From Planctomycetota bacterium (GTDB lineage Bacteria; Planctomycetota; UBA1135): 6,443 bases of DNA. The stretch is from the NCBI GenBank assembly GCA_003501525.1, contig DNPI01000057.1:1-6443 (forward strand), written 5' to 3'. Shown piece by piece: positions 1 through 5,794 of this stretch (the stretch's first letter is position 1; each line of letters opens with the position of its first letter). Below the pieces are notes generated by a model, which had not been told where the DNA came from, searched no databases, and saw nothing but the letters and a program-made list of their open reading frames with translations. The translations under genes were made by a program, and so were the position numbers.

Positions 1-478
1 GTGCTTCGAGCCCTGACTCCAGGCCAGGCAGTGGCGCCGGAAGAACGTGAACCATATCTAGCCCCTGCTCCTCTGCTATGCTCCCCGCGACCTTTCGGAT
101 TTGACTCCAAGCCCTCAAGGTGAGTTCAGCCTTTTTTGCACTAAGCTCACCAAGAGCAAATTCTCTTTCCCTATCGAGTGACTTACGAGCCTCATCCAGC
201 CGAAAGGCCTCAATCCTGAATTGCGCGCTAGTCGCATCCATAACCGCTAATTCAGATTCTGCCTCATCAAGAGAAGCCCTCCGCTTTTGAAAAGCTTCCA
301 AAGTCGCACCGAGTTCCACCTGTAGCTGCGCCAATTCTTCCCCCACAGCAGGATATTCATCCAAACACCGTTGAACATCAACGAAACCCAAAGACGTTGT
401 TTCAGCATTGGGAGACAAAAAGAGGAGCGCACTTCCAAGTAAAGCAGAAGCAAAAAGTGGGTGTATATAATTCCTCAT
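1..478 (-). CDS. ompH: OmpH/Skp-family periplasmic chaperone (3' end beyond window)
   Basis: This frame stays open from an ATG at 476-478 to the window edge (159 codons), so the C-terminus is missing. Residues 1 to about 25 look like a signal peptide: Arg2, then a hydrophobic stretch (roughly 8-21), then a likely cleavage after SPNA. The mature start reads GFVDVQRCLDEYPAVGEEL, the typical OmpH/Skp opening. Residues about 45-135 are rich in Glu, Lys, Arg, Leu and Ala without proline, as expected for the long helical tentacles, and a return strand (LDMVHVL) follows. The family holds unfolded outer-membrane proteins in the periplasm and delivers them to the BAM complex, which fits its place six bases after bamA. 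No Shine-Dalgarno is visible upstream, so translation may be coupled to bamA. The family call is firm; one-to-one equivalence with Skp is inferred. A Pro/Gly/Glu-rich stretch begins near residue 146 and its full extent is unseen. Confidence 0.88.
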   Translation of the reverse strand, partial: MRNYIHPLFASALLGSALLFLSPNAETTSLGFVDVQRCLDEYPAVGEELAQLQVELGATLEAFQKRRASLDEAESELAVMDATSAQFRIEAFRLDEARKSLDREREFALGELSAKKAELTLRAWSQIRKVAGSIAEEQGLDMVHVLPAPLPGLESGLEA

Positions 479-484
479 AAGTAA

Positions 485-2956
485 TTAAAAGAGTCCAATG
501 TCGAAGGAAAAGAGACGAGCGTCATCTCCCTCTTCGCTTTTGATTGGCCATCCGAAATCCAAAGCAATGGGAACGTGAGGCATAGCTGGGAAGCGAATAC
601 GCATCCCTATCCCCGCACTCGCGCGCATAGGCTCAAAATTAGTTCCAAATCCCAATGCACCGGCATCAACAAAAAAAGCTCCCCGAACCCATTCATATTC
701 ACCGACCATTTCACGCCGTCGGGTGGAACTTAAAGGGAAGCGAAGCTCCACACTCGACCGCCAAGAAGAGTTGCCGCCCAAAGGGAAATCGCCAACGCGA
801 TTACTCGCTCCTCGGTAATCGAAACCTCGCACTTGACCATGGCCTTGGTTTCCTCCCAACCAAAAACGTTCAAGATATGGAATCGTTTCAAGATCCCCTT
901 GGGCATACGAATGCCTCGCCGTACCCTCAAAAGCTAAAGACCATGCTCGACCTTGCGCATCCTCCCACAAAGGAGAATAACCACCAAAATCAAATATCGG
1001 CTGGAGAAAATCGTATTCACCTCCCATTCCTTTTCCATACTGAGCGAGAGAAAGATTCGCTCTAAGGCCTTTCCTATCAGAAAAGTCATCGTCCACTGTG
1101 TTCCACCGAGCTCCGAGAAGCAAACTATTTACATCTCGGCTCCCCTCCGCAGCAGCAACAAAATCAGGAGCCGGCTCTCTCGGATTCACTAGCGACATCG
1201 ACCCCCAATCCGGACTCAGGTACACAGACATCCACCGACCAAAATTTCTTGATATTTGGGGTCGTAGGCTTCGTCTGTTCTCCTCATGAGTCTCCATAAA
1301 CCGATAGCTTTTTGAGGAGTTGAGACTCAAGGCAGTGCGATTAATATGATTTTGGAATAAATCCGGTTCCAGGAAACTAAAGGAAAAACGGGACCACCTA
1401 GCTCCCGGAGTCGCCTGCACCCGCAATGTTTGTCCACCTCCGACAAAAGCTTCCCTACGGAATATCTCCCCAAAAGCTGAACCTAGTGAAGAGGGCAAAT
1501 CTGTGATATCAAAATTTTCGAACTTCACATTCATCAGCAAAAAGGCACCAGACTCACCATTCATCCCTCCGCCGAAATTGAAATTCCGCGTACCCCTCCC
1601 ACCTTCGCGCACCTGAAAGGCAAGATCAACCCAATCCTCTCGCTCTGCGTCTCGGAATTGAAAGTTCACAAAAGGTAAATTTTCTTGAGGATCAATAAAC
1701 CAACCCCTTCCTAGAAGGCGCCGCTGAGAACGCACTGCTAAATCCGTATCCGCCAAATCACCAGGTTCAAGAATAATATCTCGTCTGATTACACGATCCT
1801 TGGTGAGAGTGTTGCCCTCGACTAAAACCTTACGGATTCGCATTGGACGCCCCTCATCCACAAGGAACGCAATCTCGACTTTTCCATTACCCGCAAAACG
1901 CAGTCGAGGCCCTTCCGGGTTGACTCGAAAAAAACCATCCGCTCTGCTGCCGGGAGAAGCCACCGGATGACCTAAGCGGCCGTAGTGCTTACGCAGAGCA
2001 GCCTCATTGGCACGAATTCGCGCCATCTCGAATGCTTGTCCAGGAGCAATTGTGAGCGATTCAATCAGCTCTGCTTCCGCCTCTAAGAGCTCCCCCCCCT
2101 CTTTGTATGGGAGAATTTCAAATTTTGAGATTATGTACTGTGCACCTTCGTGAACTCGGAATGTCAGATGAGCTTCGGTTTCATTATTACGAAAGTCAAC
2201 CGCTTCAAGGGTTACTTCCGCGTCTAAATAACCGAAATCCTGATAAAACTGCTCCAGTGCTGCAATGTCGCGCGTTATCGCAGAATCCGAATAGGCCTCG
2301 CCTGGGAATATCAGCTTCCCTGGCTTGCTTTCCAATACATCTGCAAGGGCTGCGCCAACAAATCGATGCCCGGGGAGGGAATCATTACCGAGAAAGTTCA
2401 CACTCTCAATTTTCACTTGTGGACCTTCCTGGATATGGAAAATTAGCTCAGAGTCACCCTCCTTAGCTTCCCAAGAGACTTCGGTGAAGGCGTGCCCTTC
2501 TTCTGCATAAATACCCGATATTGCCTGTGCGACTCTAGCCAGCGCTTCATCTTCAAGCGCAACATCTCCACTCAAACCTGCTTGTAAAAGAATCTCTTCT
2601 CTAGTGAATAGCTCGTTGCCCCGAAAAAGAATCCGAGAATAGGAAGGCTGAGTCTCCACCCGCAGGTATAGGCGAACGCGACCATCCAGAAGTGCTTCTT
2701 TTCTCGTCTCCAGGATGCGAACCCGAAGCCGACGCCAGAGAGTTACCGTGTCATTCTCAAGGAGTCGTGGTTTCCACTCCCCTCCCTCTACGAGGGACAA
2801 TGATCGGCGAATTTCTTTTTCCAAGTCCCCTGCTCCCTCCAGAACGATTTTCTCAATCACTGGATTATCCATGGGCTCCTGAAAAGGCATGCTGAAGCCG
2901 CGGCTGGATCCGATTCCAAAAACCAGCACTACCCAAATAATTCGCGGAATATTCAA
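485..2956 (-). CDS. bamA: Outer membrane protein assembly factor BamA (Omp85 family)
   Basis: 823 residues. BamA is the outer-membrane core of the BAM complex, which folds and inserts beta-barrel proteins. Residues 1 to about 22 form a signal peptide (Arg5, hydrophobic IIWVVLVFGIG). Five POTRA-like periplasmic repeats follow, at about 34-103, 105-178, 180-270, 272-368 and 371-452; each later one has the 'F/V-x-G-N' strand typical of POTRA domains (FRGNELFTREEI, NFLGNDSL, VLVEGNTLTKDRVIRRDI). POTRA1 is the most diverged. The barrel spans about 457-823, with FLEPDLF early on, the VRGF motif of Omp85 loop 6 at 709-712, and a terminal beta-signal FDIGLF ending in Phe. Length and five POTRA domains match BamA rather than the shorter TamA (three). 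The start must be TTG (2954-2956), because there is no ATG or GTG ahead of the signal peptide after the upstream in-frame stop; no Shine-Dalgarno is well placed. It follows dnaB by four bases and precedes ompH by six. A run of eight G on the coding strand lies at 2092-2099. Confidence 0.93.
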   Translation of the reverse strand: MNIPRIIWVVLVFGIGSSRGFSMPFQEPMDNPVIEKIVLEGAGDLEKEIRRSLSLVEGGEWKPRLLENDTVTLWRRLRVRILETRKEALLDGRVRLYLRVETQPSYSRILFRGNELFTREEILLQAGLSGDVALEDEALARVAQAISGIYAEEGHAFTEVSWEAKEGDSELIFHIQEGPQVKIESVNFLGNDSLPGHRFVGAALADVLESKPGKLIFPGEAYSDSAITRDIAALEQFYQDFGYLDAEVTLEAVDFRNNETEAHLTFRVHEGAQYIISKFEILPYKEGGELLEAEAELIESLTIAPGQAFEMARIRANEAALRKHYGRLGHPVASPGSRADGFFRVNPEGPRLRFAGNGKVEIAFLVDEGRPMRIRKVLVEGNTLTKDRVIRRDIILEPGDLADTDLAVRSQRRLLGRGWFIDPQENLPFVNFQFRDAEREDWVDLAFQVREGGRGTRNFNFGGGMNGESGAFLLMNVKFENFDITDLPSSLGSAFGEIFRREAFVGGGQTLRVQATPGARWSRFSFSFLEPDLFQNHINRTALSLNSSKSYRFMETHEENRRSLRPQISRNFGRWMSVYLSPDWGSMSLVNPREPAPDFVAAAEGSRDVNSLLLGARWNTVDDDFSDRKGLRANLSLAQYGKGMGGEYDFLQPIFDFGGYSPLWEDAQGRAWSLAFEGTARHSYAQGDLETIPYLERFWLGGNQGHGQVRGFDYRGASNRVGDFPLGGNSSWRSSVELRFPLSSTRRREMVGEYEWVRGAFFVDAGALGFGTNFEPMRASAGIGMRIRFPAMPHVPIALDFGWPIKSEEGDDARLFSFDIGLF

Positions 2957-2960
2957 AAAA

Positions 2961-4301
2961 TCAAACCACTGGTTCCTTGACTAGGTTTTCAAATCGCATG
3001 CACTCTTTATTGAAGCGTAAATCGACATTCCCCGTAGGACCATTTCTGTTTTTCGCAACAATCAAAGTGGTAACCCCCTTATTCTCCTCCGTCTCGTTGT
3101 AGTAGTCCTCTCGAAACAAGAGTGCCACCATGTCTGCATCTTGTTCAATAGCTCCTGATTCGCGGAGGTCCGCCAACTGAGGCTTCTTGGAATCGCGTTT
3201 TTCTGCTGCCCTATTTAATTGAGAAAGAGTAAGGACTGGAACCCTAAGGTCCCTTGCAAGGGCTTTTAGGCTCCTGGAAATGGTTGAAATCTCCTGCTGC
3301 CGACTCTCTGCTCGTGGAAGAGAAAGCAATTGCAAATAGTCCACGATGATGAGATCGAGCCCCCCCTCTTCCTCCACAACAAGACGCCGAGCCTTCGCAC
3401 GAATTTCCGCTAGCGAAGGTTGCGATGAATCATCAATGAAAATCGATGCATTTGCGATTTCACCGGCAGAAAGAGTAATCCGCTCTCTCGCAGCCGAATC
3501 GAATTTCCCTCGTCGCAGCCGGTCGTGGCTCACGCGAGAATGTGACGATATAAGACGCAAAATAAGCTGGTCAGACGGCATCTCAAGCGAAAAAAGAAGA
3601 ACAGATTTCTTCTCCGTTAAAGCTGCTCGCTCGAGGATGTTCAAGGCTAATGCTGTTTTCCCCATTGCCGGGCGAGCTGCAAGTACCACGAGATCTCCCT
3701 TGCGAAAACTCTGTTTTTCGTCTAAATCGAGGAAACCTGTAGGCAGACCCTGCTCCCCCTCGCCTGGATTCAGGATTGAGTCAATACGCTCTTTAATCAG
3801 ATCTTTGGCACGCACCACATTGCCACCTGCCAAGCGATCCCCCACCTTAAACACTTTCTCTTCTGCAGCATTAATCAGGTCGTTTACATCGGGAGTGGTG
3901 CCATTTGCAACCTCTCTCTGAATCTCCGCCGCTGCCTTCAACAAAGCTCTTTGTAAAGCAAGGTCACGAACAATCCGTGTGTGATTCTCCAAGAAGGCAA
4001 TCGAAGGCACGGCTTCCATTAATTCCGCCATGTACTGCCTTCCTCCCAACTCCTCCTCTTTCCCTTGCTTCTCTATTGCATGTGAGACCGTGACAGGATC
4101 ACAAGAACCTGGATTGCGCTCCTCCAAATCGTAGAGAATTCCGAAAAGCGCTCGGTGCCGAGGAGAGTAGAAGTCCTCCCTATCAAGCTTCGCTTTAACC
4201 TCAGCGGTAAAGCAACGAGGGTCTATCAGAATGCTACCCAAAACACACTTCTCCGCTTCCAAATCGAAGGGAAGCGATTCACCAAGACCGTTTTGACTCA
4301 T
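2961..4301 (-). CDS. dnaB: Replicative DNA helicase DnaB
   Basis: 446 residues, the usual DnaB length. The hexameric helicase unwinds DNA 5'->3' at the replication fork and binds primase through its N-terminal domain. The start ATG at 4299-4301 gives the typical opening (LPFDLEAEKCVLGSILID at about 10-27). The N-terminal helical domain covers about 10-110, a linker about 150-185, and the RecA-like ATPase domain about 186-440. Visible motifs are Walker A ARPAMGKT (209-216, Lys215), a catalytic-type Glu in SLEMP (Glu240), Walker B IIVDYLQLL (318-326, Asp321), LSQLNRAAEKR (359-369), DLRESGAIEQDADM (378-391), and KNRNGPTG (417-424), which carries the arginine-finger region. No intein interrupts it, although dnaB is a frequent intein host. 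The frame extends upstream to 4415, but that would overlap the end of rplI and add residues unlike any DnaB. No Shine-Dalgarno is visible at the chosen start; a short upstream frame stops there with an ATGA overlap. Confidence 0.96.
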   Translation of the reverse strand: MSQNGLGESLPFDLEAEKCVLGSILIDPRCFTAEVKAKLDREDFYSPRHRALFGILYDLEERNPGSCDPVTVSHAIEKQGKEEELGGRQYMAELMEAVPSIAFLENHTRIVRDLALQRALLKAAAEIQREVANGTTPDVNDLINAAEEKVFKVGDRLAGGNVVRAKDLIKERIDSILNPGEGEQGLPTGFLDLDEKQSFRKGDLVVLAARPAMGKTALALNILERAALTEKKSVLLFSLEMPSDQLILRLISSHSRVSHDRLRRGKFDSAARERITLSAGEIANASIFIDDSSQPSLAEIRAKARRLVVEEEGGLDLIIVDYLQLLSLPRAESRQQEISTISRSLKALARDLRVPVLTLSQLNRAAEKRDSKKPQLADLRESGAIEQDADMVALLFREDYYNETEENKGVTTLIVAKNRNGPTGNVDLRFNKECMRFENLVKEPVV

Positions 4302-4342
4302 GACAGATGTGCCAGAATACCGAGCACCCAAAAGGTCGACAT
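4298..4342 (-). CDS. Possible 14-residue leader peptide overlapping the dnaB start
   Basis: Between rplI and dnaB an ATG (4340-4342) opens a 14-codon frame reading MSTFWVLGILAHLS. A GAGG at 4349-4352 sits six bases upstream, which is good ribosome-binding spacing. Its TGA (4298-4300) overlaps the dnaB ATG (4299-4301) as ATGA, the classic arrangement for translational coupling or reinitiation. dnaB itself has no Shine-Dalgarno, so ribosomes ending here could be what starts dnaB. The peptide is hydrophobic and I recognise no family. What is seen is the frame, the site and the overlap; a role in dnaB translation is inferred. Such a short frame can arise by chance. Confidence 0.35.
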   Translation of the reverse strand: MSTFWVLGILAHLS

Positions 4343-4348
4343 CAATAA

Positions 4349-4352
4349 CCTC
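4349..4352 (-). promoter_or_regulatory. Ribosome binding site GAGG between rplI and dnaB
   Basis: GAGG overlaps the rplI stop codon (TGA at 4351-4353). It is six bases from the ATG of the 14-codon frame but about 47 bases from the dnaB ATG, so it fits the short frame and is too far to serve dnaB directly. Confidence 0.4.
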
Positions 4353-4947
4353 AGGCAGGCGCGCTCTCTTCAGGAATCTCCGGAGGATTGTCGTCTGCAG
4401 AATCCTCCTGGACATCAGCCAAAGGATGTCGAGAAGCTTCTTCGTCCGAAGCCGACATCTCGGCTAATTCTTGCCGCACATCTTCCGGGGTCTCAATAAC
4501 ATCCCCAACCACCCAAACCTTCACAACAGCTTGGAGATCAGCATGGATATGAACGGGGACCTCGTACTCACCTGGAGAACGAATCGGCTCTCCAAGACGA
4601 ATCTGGCTTTCTGAAACATCCAGCCCTTTTTCTGTCAAAGCGCCAGCTATACGCTTTTCGTTGACCGAGCCATACAGGTGACCCTCTTCTGAAACTTTTT
4701 CCTCAAAGCTCAATTGCTCAGCTTGAATTTTCTCGACAAGGGCAGCATGCTCTTTTGCAAGAGCTTCCCGCTGCTCCGCCGCTTCTCTCTTTGCATTCGC
4801 CATCTGCTCGACGGCCGACTCGGACCAAGGGAAAGCGAGGCCCATCGGGACAAGGTGATTTCTAGCGTACCCAGCAGCCACTTCAACTTCGTCACCAACA
4901 TTACCCAAAGACGGGATTTCTGTTCTAAGAATAAGGCGTGTTTTCAT
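4351..4947 (-). CDS. rplI: 50S ribosomal protein L9 with acidic C-terminal tail
   Basis: 198 residues from the ATG at 4945-4947; about 150 is usual. L9 binds 23S rRNA near the L1 stalk and helps keep reading frame. The N-terminal rRNA-binding domain (1 to about 50) carries the L9 signature: LGNVGDEVEVAAGYARNHLVPMGLA at about 14-38, with His31 where Phe or Tyr is common. A charged connecting helix (about 42-80) leads to the C-terminal domain (about 80-150: GHLYGSVNEKRIAGAL, RLGEPIRSPGEYEVPVHIH). Residues about 151-198 form an extra tail rich in Glu, Asp, Pro and Ser, absent from E. coli L9. The start is fixed by GGAG at 4954-4957, six bases upstream, and by the fit of MKTRLILRTEIPSLG to the family. 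It begins one base after the rpsR stop. Confidence 0.95.
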   Translation of the reverse strand: MKTRLILRTEIPSLGNVGDEVEVAAGYARNHLVPMGLAFPWSESAVEQMANAKREAAEQREALAKEHAALVEKIQAEQLSFEEKVSEEGHLYGSVNEKRIAGALTEKGLDVSESQIRLGEPIRSPGEYEVPVHIHADLQAVVKVWVVGDVIETPEDVRQELAEMSASDEEASRHPLADVQEDSADDNPPEIPEESAPA

Positions 4948-4948
4948 A

Positions 4949-5155
4949 TCAAGCTCCATAAGGTATAAGCGCAAGAAACCGAGCAAACTTAACCGATTTC
5001 TTCAACTGCCTTTGACCTTGAGCATCTAGCCCTGTCCGCTTACGCGAATAAAGCCGGCCATTGGCATCTAAGTATCGCGTAAAAGTTTCGACATCCTTGT
5101 AGTCAAATTCTCCTTTTGGCGGGCCCACGATTTCTGGTTCGACATTTTCAAACAT
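4949..5155 (-). CDS. rpsR: 30S ribosomal protein S18
   Basis: 68 residues, slightly short for S18 (about 75). S18 binds the platform of the 30S subunit as a pair with S6. The core matches the family well: EFDYKDVETFTRYLDANGRLY (about 16-36), then SRKRTGLDAQGQRQLKKSVKFARFLALIPY (about 37-66), which holds the conserved RxTG, QRQL and K-x-AR-x-L-L-PY elements. The N-terminus has no Cys residues, so it is the type without a zinc site. The ATG (5153-5155) lies inside the end of rpsF in another frame (8-base overlap) and has a strong AGGAGG upstream. The overlap should help make S6 and S18 in equal amounts. No ssb gene lies between rpsF and rpsR. Confidence 0.95.
   Translation of the reverse strand: MFENVEPEIVGPPKGEFDYKDVETFTRYLDANGRLYSRKRTGLDAQGQRQLKKSVKFARFLALIPYGA
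4954..4957 (-). promoter_or_regulatory. Ribosome binding site of rplI
   Basis: GGAG lies six bases before the ATG at 4945-4947, within the last codons of rpsR. It decides the rplI start over in-frame ATGs further upstream (4957-4959 and 4984-4986). Confidence 0.7.
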
Positions 5156-5744
5156 TGGACGATTCCTCCTCGGGTTTCACATCTTCCCCGGGTTCCTCCT
5201 CAGCCGCTTCCGCTCCATCGCTTTTAGCGGCGGCTTCTTGAGCTTCTTCCGTGGGTTCAGTTGGAGTTTCTGGTTCAGTAACTTCTTCGCTCGAACCCTC
5301 TGCTGCCGCTTCTTCTCCTTCAGCAACATTGGGTTCGAGATCTTCAGCATAAACTTCCTCTTCTTCTTCTTCCGGCAAATCCTCTGGGATCACGAGCTCG
5401 CCTTCCTTTAAGTCTTGAATCCCATATGCCAATTCTTCTTCAGGGATGCTTTCAGCCTTCAAGAAGAGAACTCGGAAGACTGGCCCGACAAGATACATCT
5501 CGCGCTTGGCTTCATTCACCGATTGGCCGGTACCGGATATCCAGCCCAAAAGATAGGTTGCACGATGTCGGCCTCCAATAGGATAAGCAAGTTCTTGCTC
5601 GGCCCAGAGACGCAACACAGACACTTCTGCCCCATGCTTCTCGAGAGTGCTCCGGACCCAATCACGAGCCTCGGCATAGCCTTTGCGAACCTCCTGGTTA
5701 TCCAGGAGAAACATGGCTTGATATGTGTGTTTAATTTCAGTCAT
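5148..5744 (-). CDS. rpsF: 30S ribosomal protein S6 with long Glu-rich C-terminal extension
   Basis: 198 residues; the family core is only about 95-100. S6 binds the central domain of 16S rRNA together with S18. Residues about 5-100 are the S6 fold: YQAMFLLDNQE first strand, helix with WVRSTLEKHGAEV, the strand LWAEQELAYPIGGRHRATYLLGW, and a final MYLVGPVFRVLFLK that replaces the usual 'l-r-x-d-e-x-v-l-R-y-l-x-v-k' strand. Residues 101-198 are a low-complexity tail with 34 Glu and only three Lys, including a six-Glu run at 125-130 coded by a GAA/GAG repeat. The ATG at 5742-5744 has a GAAAGG-type site four bases upstream. It lies 39 bases after pth, in a gap with two potential hairpins, and overlaps rpsR by 8 bases. 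Identity rests on the core fold and on the rpsR-rplI neighbours; the function of the tail is unknown. Confidence 0.92.
   Translation of the reverse strand: MTEIKHTYQAMFLLDNQEVRKGYAEARDWVRSTLEKHGAEVSVLRLWAEQELAYPIGGRHRATYLLGWISGTGQSVNEAKREMYLVGPVFRVLFLKAESIPEEELAYGIQDLKEGELVIPEDLPEEEEEEVYAEDLEPNVAEGEEAAAEGSSEEVTEPETPTEPTEEAQEAAAKSDGAEAAEEEPGEDVKPEEESSNV
5165..5171 (-). promoter_or_regulatory. Strong ribosome binding site of rpsR
   Basis: GAGGAGG within the final codons of rpsF lies nine bases before the rpsR ATG at 5153-5155. It is the best anti-16S match in the window and shows that this organism uses Shine-Dalgarno initiation for some genes. Confidence 0.8.
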
Positions 5745-5748
5745 AGTG

Positions 5749-5754
5749 CCTTTC
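5749..5754 (-). promoter_or_regulatory. Ribosome binding site of rpsF
   Basis: GAAAGG ends four bases before the rpsF ATG (5742-5744). Its first base borders and overlaps the 3' arm of the CCGGT/ACCGG hairpin, so folding or protein binding there could limit ribosome access. Confidence 0.5.
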
Positions 5755-5766
5755 CGGTCCTACCGG
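5754..5766 (-). promoter_or_regulatory. Potential hairpin next to the rpsF ribosome binding site
   Basis: On the transcript CCGGT pairs perfectly with ACCGG around an AGG loop (five base pairs, mostly G-C), directly before the GAAAGG site of rpsF. Many bacteria carry an S6:S18-binding structure in the rpsF leader with an important CCG element, and this stem has CCG in the right neighbourhood. The stem is read from the sequence; the autoregulatory role is inference, and I could not match the known consensus base by base. Confidence 0.35.
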
Positions 5767-5776
5767 TTTTCAAAAG

Positions 5777-5794
5777 AATCCGCCTAGGGCGATT
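5777..5794 (-). promoter_or_regulatory. Potential hairpin over the pth stop codon
   Basis: The transcript can form AATCGCC / GGCG-G-ATT, seven base pairs with one bulged G and a CTA loop, followed by CTTTT. The loop contains the first two bases of the pth stop codon (TAG). A competing stem pairs CCGCC (5795-5799) with GGCGG (5780-5784). It could be a weak attenuator or part of an rpsF leader. The T tract is too short for a confident Rho-independent terminator, and rpsF probably needs read-through. Confidence 0.3.

Noticed and set aside
247..453. 68-codon minus-strand frame near the left end
   Set aside because: It is out of frame with, and fully inside, the ompH reading frame, which has a signal peptide and family motifs.
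655..1289. Several overlapping plus-strand frames opposite the BamA barrel
   Set aside because: They have no ribosome sites or domains and mirror conserved BamA coding sequence.
2886..2890. Internal ATG of bamA (Met23) as start
   Set aside because: It would delete the signal peptide, which BamA needs to reach the outer membrane.
3346..3921. 191-codon open frame on the plus strand
   Set aside because: It is antisense to dnaB, rich in Ser and Arg as expected from the reverse of a Leu/Ala/Glu-rich gene, and has no recognisable domain.
4309..4327. Weak GTGC/GCAC stem before dnaB
   Set aside because: Four pairs with a loop of about eleven bases is within chance and has no T tract.
4302..4415. 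Upstream extension of the dnaB frame (start at 4415)
   Set aside because: It overlaps the last 65 bases of rplI, adds 38 residues with no DnaB similarity, and the ATG at 4299-4301 gives a normal DnaB N-terminus and length.
4948..4986. Upstream in-frame starts of rplI
   Set aside because: They lie inside rpsR, add residues before the conserved L9 N-terminus, and the GGAG at 4954-4957 is well placed only for the ATG at 4945-4947.
5354..5373. CTT/CTC trinucleotide repeat
   Set aside because: It simply codes for the Glu run in S6; GAA and GAG are mixed, so it is not a perfect microsatellite.
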